The notes: generated by a model from the sequence alone, not told the origin. A stretch of 64,000 nt of DNA from Agapetus fuscipes (GCA_951799405.1 OX637338.1:4216001-4280000), one strand, 5' to 3'. Shown: positions 1-12,278, numbered from the stretch's first letter. Made by a program: numbers and translations.

Positions 1-448
1 GTCGTTGGACGAACCTGCAGAAGTGTGTATAGGTCGCGGGTTCCCATGATTAGGGAGTTGGCCCAATAATCGTGCATGGCGTGTGGGGCAAACTGGAATG
101 TGAGGTGCCGGCAATAGTCTGGACCATAGACTTATTAAAGAGTGATGGATGTCGTGGTAGAGGAAGACCGAGAAATGTATGGAAGGATCAAATCTCTGAA
201 ATAGCGAATGAATGGGATATCCAGAGTCATAATAAAAGGAGGACTTGTATGAAAAAGGTTATGACTCTGGATGAAATGAAAGAAGTATGCAAGGACAGGA
301 AGAAGTGGCGGCTAATCTGCAATGTTGATTTCTAATGTTGGTGTATTCATTTGCTACATTTTTTTTGCATAGGAAATTTTTGACTTTTTTTGTATAGATT
401 TCTTTGTAAGGTTTTGTTCTTTTTTATATTTAAATGTAATTTATCTAT
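1..448 (+). mobile_element. LINE-A 3' end: decayed C-terminus of a non-LTR retrotransposon
   Basis: A reading frame to about 335 carries a GRGRPR-x-VW motif followed by ANEW and a C-terminal CKDRKKWRLIC block, the arrangement seen at the C-terminus of many insect LINE reverse transcriptases. The clearest homology begins near 139. The same block recurs at 36275, 36590 and 62985 and, more decayed, at 22380. Downstream to 448 is a T-rich 3' tail. The catalytic reverse transcriptase domain is absent, so this is a truncated dead copy cut by the window edge. Confidence 0.7.
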
Positions 449-1664
449 AACTATAAAGAAGGATGTATGTATGTATGTATGTATGTATGTATGTATGTAT
501 GTATGTATGTCCCCTATAGACTCATAAACCGCTCATCCGATTTTGACGAAATTTTCAGGAAACATGTAACATATTCTTAGAACGAATCCTGTGAAGTTTG
601 ATGGTGATCAAATAAACAGTGGTTCTCAATTCTCGATATTTCAGCAACGAGGTCGGTAAATTTTGAAACCACCCAATAGAAGAAGACCATTATATTCAAC
701 TACAATACATAATCTTAGTTGCAAATATACATTTACATTAAAGATTCATATAAAATGCATGCTCACAAATAGACACATGTAAGTTCACGCTTACAAATGC
801 TGCATGTGTACCTACTCATAATTTAAAATCCAAATCTAAAATGAACAACCCAGTAACTTTTACTTTACGCCAACTTGAAATGGATGTTATTCAGCTCCTG
901 AGTGGCTTGACACTCATTTCTTATGAAGGCTGAGTAAGCCTTGCCGGTATTTTATTTTGGGTTTAAAATAAACACTGAAACGGGAAATAATTTCTGACAA
1001 GTTCGGTGGGATTCTAACTCGAGATCTCGGCATGGAATGCAATCTATCTATCTATATCTATAAAGAAGGATGTGTGTATGTATGTATGTATGTATGTATG
1101 TATGTATGTATGTATGTATGTATGAATGTATGTTCCCTATAGACTCATAAACCGCTCATCCGATTTTGACGAAATTTTCAGGAAACATGTAACATATTTT
1201 TAGAATGAATCCTGTGAAGTTTGATGGTGATCAAATAAACAGTGGTTCTCAATTCTCGATATTTCAGCAACGAGGTCGGTAAATTTTGAAACCACCCAAT
1301 AGAAGAAGACCATTATATTCAACTACAATACATAATCTTAGTTGCAAATATACATTTACATTAAAGATTCATATAAAATGCATGCTCACAAGTAGACACA
1401 TGTAAGTTCACGCTTACAAATGCTGCATGTGTACCTACTCATAATTTAAAATCCAAATCTAAAATGAACAACCCAGTAACTTTTACTTTACGCAAACTTG
1501 AAATGGATGTTATTCAGCTCCTGACTGGCTTGACACTCATTTCTTATGAAGGCTGAGTAAGCCTTGCCGGTATTTTATTTTGGGTTAGAAATAAACACTG
1601 AAACGAGAAATAATTTCTGACAACTTCAGTGGGATTCTAACTCGAGATCTCGGCATGGAATGCA
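449..1664. repeat. Tandem duplication, two units with a 623-bp period
   Basis: Unit 1 (about 449-1041) and unit 2 (about 1072-1664) are almost identical. Each has an ATGT/GTAT microsatellite (about 464-510 and 1076-1124), then a block beginning GACTCATAAACCGCTCATCC (519 and 1142), a truncated R1 piece in minus orientation (about 706-875 and 1329-1498), and the 3' part of an S1 SINE ending in GGCATGGAATGC. Matching landmarks are all 623 bases apart. The few differences point to a recent duplication. Confidence 0.85.
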
Positions 1665-1694
1665 GTTACTCTACCAACTAAGCTATAGACCGGA
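1495..1694 (-). mobile_element. S1 tRNA-derived SINE, 5' part
   Basis: Read on the minus strand, the sequence begins TCCGGTCTATAGCTTAGTTG (RNA polymerase III A-box-like) and continues to a B-box-like segment with GAGTTAGAATCCCACCGA. The body with the ACTCATTTCTTATGAAGG block follows. A second truncated copy at about 872-1040 lies in the first unit of the tandem duplication and lacks the A-box end. Confidence 0.7.
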
Positions 1695-1730
1695 CTTTTT
1701 ACAAATATGGTGGATCGATATCGGTTTGGT

Positions 1731-2283
1731 TAGGGGTAAGCAACCTGCGGCTCACCAGCCACATGCGGCTCTTTGGATGTGAAGTTACGGCTCTTTAGCT
1801 TCATACGCAAATATAAAAAAAACACAGAATTATACTTCTGATCGAAAAAAACTAAATCGTTCTGAATCGATTAACGATCTCTCCGCTACTTGTACTCGCT
1901 TTTCACCCCCCACCCTCCCCCCGCCCCATCGACGCTATTTATTGTTGGCAAAAAAACATTTGTGGCTCTTTACAAATCCAAATCCAAAATAAGATATGTA
2001 TCATTTGAGATTCACATCAAATGCATTCCCATAAGCAGACACGCATAATTTCGCGCTCACACATACCGCATGTGGAACTACAATATAAAAACCCAATCTT
2101 AAATGAACATAAGCCCTGCAACTCTTGCCGACCTTCCCTGAAACAGGGGCGACATTGGCAAAGTGAACCATTTTTTACAGTATGGGTGGTCAGCCTCATA
2201 CCAACCTATAAGTCAAGGAAAAACTTTGAAATTTGTAAATTGTAATTTTTGGCTCTTCCGACTCAAAAGGTTGCCGACCCCTG
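1731..2283. mobile_element. hAT-type non-autonomous element, interrupted by R1
   Basis: The left end TAGGGGTAAGCAACCTGCGG and the right end GGTTGCCGACCCCTG form imperfect inverted termini of the widespread CAGGGGTCGGCAACC hAT type. Internal GGCTCTTT motifs also recur near both ends. An R1 copy splits it. No matching 8-bp target duplication is visible, so the exact ends are uncertain or eroded. Confidence 0.55.
1979..2221 (-). repeat. R1 interspersed repeat
   Basis: Nearly full R1 copy in minus orientation, with the GGCTGACCACCCAT start, the TTTGCCAATGTC and TTTCAGGGAAGG core and the GCATGTG segment. It sits inside the hAT element at 1731-2283 and so inserted after it. Confidence 0.8.
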
Positions 2284-3040
2284 GCCTAGACAAAAGTTCC
2301 AAATTAAAAAATGTTATTCAAGTATTCCAAGTTGAATTTTAGAAATGTAAGAAAGCTTTTATATCCCGCACTTATAAAAAATACGATAAACGAAAGTTCG
2401 TAGGTCACAACTAGAAGACCATATTGAAATATATTATTATTATTAAAACCTTTTATTGAAACATACTTTTAATTAAAATATACATAATATAGTTGTTTTT
2501 TCAAAAAACGCATTTCTGTAAAATTATATACTCACCACAAATTTAAAGATCGTTTTTTTCTCGGCGGTTAAACGTCTTTCTTCTATGTGACAATGGTCCA
2601 AAGCAACCAAAATAAACAAAATGTTTGCCTTTTACCTAACCCGGCCGTGCGACTTACAATTTTGTTGTCAATAGAAAATGTTCCGTGTGCACTACCTAAA
2701 ACTTTCACTTATTGAAATAATGGATAGAGCACATCTTAAATGTGGGGAAAAAATGTGAATTCACTTGGCCGGGATAAAGACAGGACAGGGAGTCAAAAAT
2801 TCAACATAAATTAAACACTTTTATGGAGATAGTTGAAAAAACACTTAAGTGCATCATATTGTATGAAGCATTTTCCCCAACTGCATACGTTTCACAGTGC
2901 GGTTACATTGAAAAATATTCCTGATTGTTTGGAATACATTTATTTCTTCACTTTGCTCAAAGAGTATAGTGATTTTTATAGATTAGTTCTTTAATTGTAT
3001 GATTATAAAATTTAATTTATTGTTTATATTATTTTCTTGT
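2284..3040. other. AT-rich stretch, no gene seen
   Basis: Low-complexity AT-rich sequence inside the putative Helitron-like element. No open frame of recognisable family and no clear repeat match elsewhere in the window. Confidence 0.5.
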
Positions 3041-3287
3041 ATAGGTCAATATGCATCTGACCAACTATAAATATAAAATGGTTCACTCTGCCAATGTCAC
3101 CCCTGTTTCAGGGAAGGTCAGCAAAGAGTTGCAGGGTGTATGTTCATTTGAGATTTGGGTTTTTATGTTGTAGGTTCACACGCAGAATGTGCAAGTGTGA
3201 ACTTATACGTGTCTGCTTGTGGGCATGCACTTAATGTGAATTCCAAATGTAACAATTATATCCATGCAACTTAGAATAGATTAGATG
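3041..3287 (+). repeat. R1 interspersed repeat
   Basis: R1 copy in plus orientation with the GGTTCACT core and the TGTTTCAGGGAAGG segment. It ends in a degenerate TTAGA tail near 3287. Confidence 0.8.
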
Positions 3288-3572
3288 AGTGACGTTACAT
3301 AGCCGATTTTTTTATCTTAAATATAAATGGAGCACCGCAATCGATTTTCCCTATGCTTGGCTCTGCTGCTTAACAGTTGTACCTAGACCTTTTTTTTTAG
3401 AAAACGTGAAGATTAACCTAGAGATAAATTGTGTGAAGCTTGATTCCGATTAGCACACTTTTTTTTTTATCCTGTTGTTTCCTCTTTTATCTGTAGAAAA
3501 AAATTGATACCACATGCCCAAATGGCGTAGTGAAACACGCCGGGTACTGCTAGTAATTATATATTTTTTTTA

Positions 3573-3722
3573 AGAAATCCTGTGCGGGAGACTCCCTAGA
3601 TTCTAGAGACTCTATGGGTCTATGACACTTGTAAATATAAATGGTATACTTTAGTGCTCCGCCGGGATTCGAATCCACAACATTCCATTTACGAGTCCGA
3701 GGTGTTGCCACTGGACCACGGA
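3573..3722 (-). mobile_element. S2 SINE-like repeat with tRNA-like end
   Basis: Shares the segment AATCCTGTGxGxGAGACTCC...GAGACTC with 36939 and, inverted, with 14770. On the minus strand the 3660-3722 end reads TCCGTGGTCCAGTGGCAACA with a later GGATTCGAATCCC B-box-like motif, so it looks like a tRNA-derived SINE distinct from S1. Confidence 0.6.
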
Positions 3723-3737
3723 CCGGTCCAAGACCAC

Positions 3738-3885
3738 CGGTGGAAGGTGTTGACGTAAGACCGGCCTCTTTACCTGTAGAAATAAATAGGTTCCACTAGC
3801 CACATGCGACTCTTTCGAGAAAAACGCTGCAAGAAGTTACTCTACATGTGTTGCTTAGTAGCGTTTTATACTTGCGGCACTGTAG
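3738..3885 (+). mobile_element. S1 SINE tail fragment
   Basis: Carries the S1 3' portion: the GACGTAAGACCGGCC block, the GAAATAAATAGGTTCCAC block, and the terminal motif AAGAAGTTACxCTACATGTG also seen at 19140, 19250 and 43640. The tRNA-like head is missing. Confidence 0.6.
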
Positions 3886-4339
3886 TGACTTTCGTCAGCT
3901 ATCTTCATCATGAGTTGTGTAGTGAAGCAACTGGTGAACCAGGTGTATTGATTCGCCAATAGCTGACTCTATCCCCGCGATTGCGTAAATACTCAACCAG
4001 AATTTTTTTAATGTAAAATACAGCAGTGCCTCTAGTGAGTGTATTACCTTTAATATATATTTTTCTCTATTTACGCGATGGTTGAGTATTTACGCAATGG
4101 TGTATACTCGGGAGTAGTGTAGTTACTAGTTATGTGAGACAGTGTTACCAACAATACGTCAGTCTATTTCAGCCGATATTCCGCATTGCTGCAGCACCCG
4201 ATGCGTACCTGACTTCATACCGATGCCGTGCGATATTGATATATACTATGCATTCAAATGCACATACAATGATAATTTCATTTACTTCATCAGCTGGCAG
4301 AAGTACATTTCAAAACTATAGGCACTTACTTAACTCCTT
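3886..4339. other. Stretch without gene
   Basis: Two short related blocks about 100 bp apart contain TTTACGCRATGG / GAGTATTTACGCAA, one partly inverted (about 3975-4000 and 4069-4100). Nothing else is recognised. Confidence 0.35.
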
Positions 4340-4815
4340 GGCTTATAGGTTGGTATGGTTCATGGTTCACTTTGCCAATGCCCCTCTGTTTCAGGCAAGG
4401 TGTATGTTCATTTGAGGCTTAGATCCATTGTTTATGTCTAAAAGGTTATTTGTTGTGGATGTTCTTTGACTTATAGGTTGGTATGCGGCTGACCACCCAT
4501 GCTGTAGAAAATGGTTCACTTTGCCAATGTCACCTTTGTTTCAGGGAAGGTTGGCAGGAGTTGCAGGATGGCTGTCCATTTGAGATTAGGTGTTTATGTT
4601 GTGGGTTCACATGCGGCATGCGCAAGCGCGAACTTGTACCTACGTGTCTGGTTGTGAGAATGCATGTAATGTGAATCCCCAATGTTACATATCTTTGCAA
4701 CTTAGATTAGATTTCAATTTGTTTGTGAGTACACATGCAGCATTTGTGAGCGCGTACTTACACGTGCCTGTTTGTAGGTATGCATTTAATATATCTTTGC
4801 AACTTAGATTATAGT
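4340..4815 (+). repeat. Cluster of three R1 copies or fragments in tandem
   Basis: A shortened R1 (about 4340-4430), a nearly complete R1 (about 4468-4700) and a fragment of the R1 distal half (about 4703-4815) follow one another in the same orientation. Each of the last two ends near CTTTGCAACTTAGATTA. The copies differ in length and substitutions, so they are not one recent duplication. Confidence 0.8.
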
Positions 4816-7800
4816 TGTATAATTCATATTTTCGAATACATGAATACTAAAACCTATGTACATCTTGAATTTTATAATAGTTTCGCAAACATTTCTTAGT
4901 TGTCCTTTAATGTAGATTTAAGTACCGCAGGTACTCATGATTACTTACCCAAAAAACTGACGTATTTTTCAAATGCACATAATCTCCAAATAGTATATGC
5001 CGCATTCACGAGTACCTACAGCTAAATACAATAGATAACTACATACTTTAAAAACACATTAGAAAGAAACACGACTTGAAATAATGTCTCAACTTAACCT
5101 ATAATTTTAAATTTCAAGGTTTAATTTTCATACATCAAGTTATGTATTTTGCCTGTATGGCATGTTTGTCCCTGCGTTTGTCGTCCTCAATGGGTCATAT
5201 TATGTAGACGTTTTGTTTGAAAACAAAACTAAATTACAGCTGATGTAGAAAGTATGTATTATATGTATACAACATATCGATATTTGTATGTATATACAAC
5301 TTCGTAGTGATTACGTTTTGCTCATTAGGTGAGTACGCTACTGAAATGAAATTATTGATCCTATGGGAAATTTCACACCGCGACTGCACCAGCTTTTCCT
5401 ACTTTTATATTGTAGGAAATCATGTTCTTTATAATCGCCATATGGCGTGCGTCTCTTTCCAGAACCCGGAAACTCCTCGCATTGCGTCACGCATCCACTC
5501 CACCATTCCCGAAACTCATTTCCTCGGTTTCTTCTTTCTAGAAACATTCAGAAATAGATCCGACACGTGCCAATGCGACCCGACACATTCCTTCCCAACT
5601 CATTCCCTCAGAGTATTATGTTTACAACATGCTCGACATCACGATTAGGTACTTCACAAAACTGTTAATTAACAAACTGACAAAAACTAAGACATGTTAG
5701 TTACCAAAATGTTATTAATACCAGATAATAATTGATGAAAGTTTCCTCATAAAAACTTATATGGAGACACAAATTTCGTATAGATATTTCGCCTACACAG
5801 AAAACAGCGTATGTGTAAAAAATGTGTGAGGAAACACAAATTACGTCCTAGCGTTACGTTATCGCTATTGAAGTTTATATTTTGAAAATATCAATTATTT
5901 CATCAGGACAGTTGCGTAATTGCATTGCAAAGTTCCTCTAGTGTTGCGAAAAGGTTTACCTAGCTCTCTTGGCTGGCAGATGATCACAATGACGCGTCTG
6001 TGTTTGGCAGATGCCGTGGTGGCGCCACTGCCTGCAGAGGGACCGTGATGGGGCGCAGGCACCGCCCGATAACGGGAGAGTGGGCAAAAAATGCTACGCG
6101 GACAAATGACCCGTGAATGTATTATCTGAGGTCTGAATCTCCAGCCTCCCAAAAACAGCTTTACTTGCCATGTGTCATAACTAAACATTTTTTTACAGAA
6201 AACAGCTGCAACGCAAGAGAAGATTCATCTCTGCAGTCATCAAGTATACTACTTACTTTTGTGATGTTTGAATTGTTAGGCAACTGGAATAGTTTGAATA
6301 GCTGGGATATAAAATCAGCGATGAAGTTGTGCAGCTTGTCTGGTTATGTCCTAACGACATGAGTCAACAGTCAACTAATGCGTTCACTGTCCCCACCGGG
6401 ATGCAAATAGAAAAATATTGCCTCACATTCTGGTGTGTCACAATCCACGGTCCATCTTCCGAAACCCGAGCCGGCTCTCCCAGGCGGCATCGTCACATGG
6501 AGCTCCCACGGCTTACCGGAATTGACGATTCTATCTGCCGGTCGATAAAAAAGGTTTAACCCATAAAAAAAGTTTAATTAACCAAAGGAAAAAATAAGGT
6601 CCGGATATGTCGCTTTATGAACCCTCACATTATCTGTGAATAATGGCGCTCCTTGTCTAGACTGGATGTCAACTGTCATGTTTTTCTTCGTCTTGTGGTA
6701 ATTTATATTATCTACGACTATTTAAAATATCTGGTAGCGCGAGCTTGTACTCTTCTTATCTCCATTCGATAAGTAAATTCCAATGCTATTCTAATGCATG
6801 TAAATAATAAACAACATTCAGTACGACATGATTTTGTTGAAGGTTTATGTTTGTTCTATTATTGATTATATTCAAACTTCAAGTAGTCTAACTGACGAAA
6901 CTTTAAAGGTAAATTTCAGCTGAAACCTGTCGGTATGTTATGCAAACGTCAAATCCATCAGATAACTCCATAATAATGCTATTTTATTTTTTGTTCAATA
7001 CATAACATGGCAGGGTGTATTTATGTAATTCAATCCGCCAACAATTTAACAGCATTACAGTTAGCTCTCATGCACCAAATGCACGCATCACATGTAGGCA
7101 GGTATGGTGAAATGCCGATAAACTTTCTCAGGCTAATCGACTTTCCAGATAACTGTTAGATAACGCTTCAGATAACTTGGAAAGCAGCGTGTATCGGCAG
7201 ATAACGTTATTATGCTACATTTACGTTAATAATAGCAAACGGTTGCACAAGCCTTGCTTATCCCTCGCCGCGCTGAGAGCTCCGCTACCTGGCTGTTATG
7301 TACAGGTTCACTTGTCGAGAGATACCGGAGCGACTGCGTAATCCGCCTCGTTGAAATGCACTGCACGAGTTGGGAGACAGCCCGATAATAATTAAATTAC
7401 CGATTTCATAAAATCTCAATTATTTTCAAGTTAGAAATAAACACAAAAAGCCGATGGAGAAATGGTCTCTTTCGAATGTAATGGAAATAGTGGCTCAGCT
7501 GATATTACGTTATGGCGGGTTGGGCAACAGCGCCGCTATAACTATCACTTGTTTCAGTGGGCCGCTAAGCGTTCGCCATTTATCTCGTGCAATTTCACCT
7601 CAGCAGCTGACCGGAGAAATGCGGAAATGATCTCCGCACCAACAAACCAATAACATCACCTCTCAACACTGCTTTACTTATCCCAAATGCTCGCTGGCGT
7701 TTCCCACAAGGCGACTATTCCTAACAGGAAATGTAGTTTGTCATAATAGAATAGGCATTCAAATGTATTCATGCATTTTCCTTATCACTGCCTTAACATG

Positions 7801-9090
7801 TTAGTGGTATCGCTTCTTTAATGTGATTCACATAAATAACGTGTGTTTCCTGGAAAACATACCTTGTTTTGTATTTAGATAACCTGGATGTCATCGTACC
7901 TATGTGTAGGCTTTGCGAGGCAACTTTGTCTCATAAAAAATATTGAATGAAACCATTGCTCAGTAACTGCAAGTAGATATCTGGAAGAAAATCCACGCAT
8001 TTTAGTTTGTGACACGCGGTTGGGAGTACATAAGTTATAATGTATATTATAGGTGTAAGAGTAATGATAAAGATAAATCTCATTGTGAGTTGTTGATCTG
8101 TAATGCATAATGATGTTAAATCATCTTTCTTGAGAAATGCTCTACGTAATGTGTAGGTAAGGTAATGCCTACATGTTGCGCACTTTATCTCAGATGTATT
8201 GCTAATATTATGCCAGAACACACAGATAGACACATCTCCAGCTAGATAGCTACAACATCTTTGAGACTCTTGACGCGCGTTTGCTTTCATGTGCAGCGAC
8301 CAAAATAAAGCGCCACGTTCATCGTAAGGAATGCCATTCAAATCCTCGTTTATTTTGGCTCCGTCTCAGCGTTCGACGGTCTACGAGGGGAAATGTCAGC
8401 TTGATATTGCGTCAATTCATAACTGTTGGTCTGCTCGGTCTGTGTGTCGCTGTGTGCGCAGCTACTATACGGGACTTGGGCGATATGCCTTTAGAGTGTG
8501 TGGTGCTAGGAGTCATCGGCCGCGCGCACATTTCACGGCGTGCATTTCTCCGCGACTTTTTCTATTGCGAAACCCCGCGCGGGTGCAACGCTCGCAACTC
8601 TGAGGTCGCTCGCTTTCTTCTGCCGGTCGTGAGGTTGATTTTCAAGTGATTTCTTCCATCACGATAATATCACGCCGCACGGCCCGTAGAAAGGTGAAAT
8701 GAGAGAACGGACGGCGGACAGGCTTGCGACACGCGCTCCACTGACACGACGGGGATTTAGCATTTCCACTGCTGTGATTTCACAAAAATATTGTGATCGC
8801 CCGACGTCCGATCGTTGCCCTCAATTAGAAAGTAGTAAAAAAAGGCCGTAAACATCATCATCATTCGAGAAAAAACAGTTAGCGCACTTCAATTACGGTA
8901 AACCAACAATATGGAGTTTACACGAAGACACATGCTGGGGGAAAAAACAGTCTTAAATTAACGTGTATCAAAAACGAAGCAGTTTAAGTTATCCATTATA
9001 TTCACACACAAAAAAAAAGGTTTGCTTTGCATATTTTGTTAGCATTTACAGCACCTGTCCTATTCCCAAGTTATGCAAGTTTTTGTCGTA
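4816..9090. other. Long unique stretch, no supported gene
   Basis: AT-rich sequence with several 60-136 codon open frames on both strands, none resembling a known family and none flanked by convincing splice or start context. No repeat family identified elsewhere in the window was noticed here. Sub-region 8240-8790 is unusual in base composition and is listed separately. Confidence 0.4.
8240..8790. other. Locally GC- and CpG-richer patch
   Basis: Contains many CG dinucleotides (for example GGCCGCGCGCACATTTCACG near 8518) in an otherwise AT-rich neighbourhood. Overlapping frames of 90 and 122 codons fall here but match no family. It could be a 5' exon or promoter, possibly of the downstream Tribbles gene, but no splice donor or coding homology supports that. 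Confidence 0.25.
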
Positions 9091-9103
9091 GAAGGGCAAG
9101 GAT

Positions 9104-10100
9104 TTGGAGATACTCTGTATGAAGGAAAGCTGTCTCGACGGGAGCTCCATCCAGCAAGCAATTATCAAGTATTATGAGAGTTTAATGGGCAGCTGCTCCA
9201 AGATGGTGAGTCGTAAATCAATCATTTGCCGGACACCTCACGTCTATTGTCAGAATGTGCTCTTTGCCTTCACATACTGGGCAGCCACATCGAGGCGTGA
9301 CCACCTTCTGGTGAATAGAGTACCACTCTCCATAGGAGGTAAGCTAATCCAGCCTTCTGATTCGGTAAGACTTCTAGGAGTCTTACTGGATCGCAACCTG
9401 ACACTGGATAGGCAAATAGATGCCACAATAGCTTCTTCTTTTTTTTTCGCTTCGCCAAATAAAGGCAATAAGAAAATGTCTGCCGTCAGATGCGGTTAAG
9501 ACCCTGGTGAGTGCGTTTGTGATGTCTCGGATTGACTATTGCTCGACGCTCTATAGTGGTCAGCCGAAGAAACAGTTTAATCGCTTTCAATCTGTGTTGA
9601 ATTCGGCAGCAAGACTCATATTCGGGATTCCCAAATTCGCTCACATCACCCCGCTGTTAAAAAAACTTCATTGGCTTCGTTTCCCGGAGAGGGTGGTCTT
9701 CCGTGTTTGTTTAATGGTATATAAAGCCATCAATGGCTTGGCCCCACCTTATCTGGCTGATATGATTTCACCTGTTGAAATGGGTGTTAGGAGGCAGACA
9801 CTCAGATCTGCGGGTGATGGAGTAGTCAATTTGGTTCAGCCGCGCCGTCAGATTCGTACAAACTTCGGAGACCGCGCTTTCCGTGTTGCGGGGCCGGTGG
9901 AGTGGAACAGACTGCCACCCGGAGTGAAGAACTCCAAATCTGTGGGTGTATTTCGAGGAGCACTCAAGGCACACTTGTTTAGAAAGTCTTATCCATGATC
10001 GGAGAGGGCCCTTGAGGTGTGACACACACAAAAACGGCGCTCTGTTATCATGTGTAATTTAAAATAAATCAGCCTGTTATTATTATTATTATTATACTGG
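9104..10100 (+). pseudogene. LINE-B: decayed CR1/Daphne-type LINE, 3' part of reverse transcriptase ORF
   Basis: Two consecutive frames (about 9250-9470 and 9507-9998), separated by a frameshift and stop, together resemble the end of a CR1/Daphne-like LINE ORF2. Visible blocks are LGVLLDRNLT, then DYCSTLY, then LHWLRFPERVVF, INGLAPPYL and GDRAFRVAGPVEWNRLP (residues 70-140 of the second frame). After the stop come TGTGACACACAC, an AATAAATCAGCC signal and an ATT microsatellite near 10078-10095, a typical 3' end for this class. The tail is shared with 48948 and 63782. The YADD catalytic region is not present in intact form. It is a non-functional 5'-truncated copy. Confidence 0.75.
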
Positions 10101-11060
10101 GGTTGCTTTGTTCGCTTCTTTTCCATTGACTGCAGTCTATTGGAATTTAGAGATCGTAGAAAAAACAATACCATCCCAACATGAATGGAGTTTAATACAT
10201 TTTAAATTGCGTGTGGTACATGCACGCATTGTTTTCAAATATTTTTCATTGTTTTGACAAAATATCTAATCTATTATTTCGTACCCCTTGCTGGGAATAA
10301 AAAAAAACCTCCTTTAATATCTTAGTTTTTAGAAATCTGTCTTATTTTCTTGTGTTGTTTTAATTGAAAGCGTTTTTGTTTCGAAGAAATAAATGTATCT
10401 TTACGTTTCATACTTGTTACATCATTGCAAATAATAACAAGTCTTTTTAAAGCGGAAATAACGGTTTACTTAAAAAAAAAAACTGGTGCTGAAGCCATTT
10501 TATCAATTTGAAATGTCACTTTCTTCATAGACATTATTACGATATTCATTCCAAGTGAAATATTTATTTCGAGTTTCCATTCGGAGTTCACAATATGAGA
10601 GTAAGTAGTGGGTACCTATTTCATCAGGTGCCGTAATAGTACAGCAAATCGTTATTTAGAAATTGCACTTTTTAAGCGTCTACGTTTTGCAACATTTTTA
10701 TGTTTGAAATGTTTTTAGAAATTTCGACTCGATATGAAAGGAAAATCTTTTTTTCTGAGCGCCGCGCCGTTTCCGCGCTCGACTTTCTTGCTTTCTTCGG
10801 CGGCCACCAGAGCGTGGTCTGCCATAACTACAGGAGCACCTCAAAATGTTGCACCACCACACTTGACAAAAAAAAAAATCTACTTGACCAAATGATTTCA
10901 TATACGTATATTTTTGTGTATCTGTAATTGTGATTCTGTGAAGTCTCTGGATGTACGAACTGAAATAAATGTTTTTTTAAGGGTATATTTGTTAACACAG
11001 TGAAAGTCTATTGTATTTTTTTTATAAGTTCAATAGGAAAAACAAAGCTGTAATTCGCTT
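10101..11060. other. Stretch without gene
   Basis: AT-rich sequence. Opposite-strand frames of about 70 codons at 10698-10927 have no recognisable similarity. No repeat was identified. Confidence 0.4.
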
Positions 11061-11110
11061 TATTTTTTTTTTCTTCAACGTTTTCGCCAAATAAGGCATC
11101 TTCAGGAGCA
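11061..11110 (-). repeat. Retroelement-like tail with CTGAAGATGCC...GGCGAAAACGT motif
   Basis: On the minus strand CTGAAGATGCC TTATTT GGCGAAAACG is followed by an A-rich run with AATAAA. A similar hairpin plus GAAAC and an A-rich AATAAA tail occurs on the plus strand near 16733-16800. Penelope-like elements carry hammerhead cores of the form CTGANGA-stem-GAAA; here one extra base lies before the stem, so function is doubtful. Confidence 0.35.
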
Positions 11111-11350
11111 TATTTGTTACAAATAATTGTTTGAAATAATTGCATTTGTATTTATTCGAGATTGTGTGAGTGTTAACTTGAATATTCTGGCAAAATCTCG
11201 CATGTGAAACATCTCAATGTTGCCGTCTATGAACAGAGACCGAGATGCTCTGTAGCCAGACTAGTATCTAAGCCATCGAGCTATACAGTTGGGTCAGCAT
11301 CATATCAGCCTATAATTTATGGAATGAAAAGTAAACTGAGTGATTTTTCA

Positions 11351-11590
11351 ATGTCAATCTAATCTAATCTAATCTAAGTTGCAAAGATATGTTACATTGG
11401 AGATTCACATTACATGCATTCTCACAACCAGACACGTACAAGTTCGCGCTTGCACATGCCTCATGTGAACCTACAACATAAAAACCAAATCTCAAATGGA
11501 CATACACCCTGCAACTCTTGCCGTCCTTCCCTGAGACAGGGGTGACATTGGCAAAGTGAACCATTTTTACAGCATGGGTGGTCAGCCAAC
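11351..11590 (-). repeat. R1 interspersed repeat with TCTAA-repeat end
   Basis: Full-length R1 on the minus strand. The low-coordinate end starts with repeated AATCT units and the high end is the TGGGTGGTCAGCC terminus. The core (TTGGCAAAGTGAACC) is well preserved. Confidence 0.85.
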
Positions 11591-12235
11591 ATTTACAATA
11601 AACTAACAATTGTTTTTCTCTTTTTTTTCAGGTATGCAAATTTTGATGAAAGCTAGATTGGAAGCATCCCTAGTTTGCCTCGTCTTTTGGTGAGATCCAT
11701 CCAATTTATTGAACAACCTATCAGCAAAAACCCAAAAGATATTGGCATATGAATCGATTTCTTCCTTCTCAATCAGCAATTCAGCATTTTAAGGCCCAGT
11801 TTCAAATATAGATTATGCGAAATGAAAATAAACAAAAAAAAATCACTTCTACGAGAATTTTATTGATAAAATGGAGTTCTGCAAAGTTTCCGCTGAAACA
11901 TTTCATAAACAGCTTATGTGACTTTTAATTGAAAAATATCTACCTGTACGATTCTCATAAATTTATCCAATTCATTCAGTATAAAGCCGCTTAGATAAGT
12001 TTTAAACATTGTAAGTTTTAAATAGTTTTGTATTTTTTTATTTAAACAGTAACAAACTTCATAGCAGCCCTGTGTTTGCACGGATCGTGTGCAATAGAAT
12101 GCAACACTCAGTAGTAGTGAATTACTAAATTACTGATCGCGTTTTTCAAGTGTTTACACTGTTACTTTCTACGTAAACCGACTTATTTACTTATTTCATG
12201 TGATTGTTGTTTTAGCCGAAAGACAGTTTGATTGC
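11591..12235. other. Stretch with a dispersed repeat block
   Basis: Around 11870-11920 the segment with TTTCCGCTGAAACATTTCATAA matches, inverted, the sequence at 16600-16650. Around 11905-12005 a decayed relative of the TTA-flanked MITE family (GCTTATGTGACTTT ... TTCAGTATAAAGCCGCT) is visible. No gene seen. Confidence 0.45.
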
Positions 12236-12236
12236 A

Positions 12237-12275
<39 letters not shown>

Positions 12276-12278
12276 AAT
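12236..12278. repeat. AAT/TAA trinucleotide microsatellite
   Basis: Run of AAT units with single interruptions. Confidence 0.9.

Larger units (their letters stand above)
1057..3553 (+). mobile_element. Helitron-like non-autonomous element, composite
   Basis: The right end has the Helitron signature: a short hairpin (GGCGT...ACGCC, about 3523-3540), then GGGTACTGCTAG with terminal CTAG at 3550-3553 followed by T. The left end is probably the TCTATAAAGAAGGATG plus ATGT microsatellite block near 1057, also present at 449 through the 623-bp duplication. No Rep/helicase coding sequence is present. SINE S1, a hAT element and two R1 copies lie inside as later insertions. The right end is clear; the left boundary is inferred. 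Confidence 0.5.

Noticed and set aside
4483..4674. Short protein-coding frame (similar ones at 2017 and 11364)
   Set aside because: These frames are the translated R1 repeat; the peptides recur only because R1 recurs, and frames differ between copies.
5307..5648. 113-codon frame
   Set aside because: No recognisable motifs and no upstream or downstream exon support.
8281..8649. 122-codon frame in the GC-richer patch
   Set aside because: The composition lowers stop frequency by itself; an overlapping 90-codon frame is just as open, and neither resembles a known protein.
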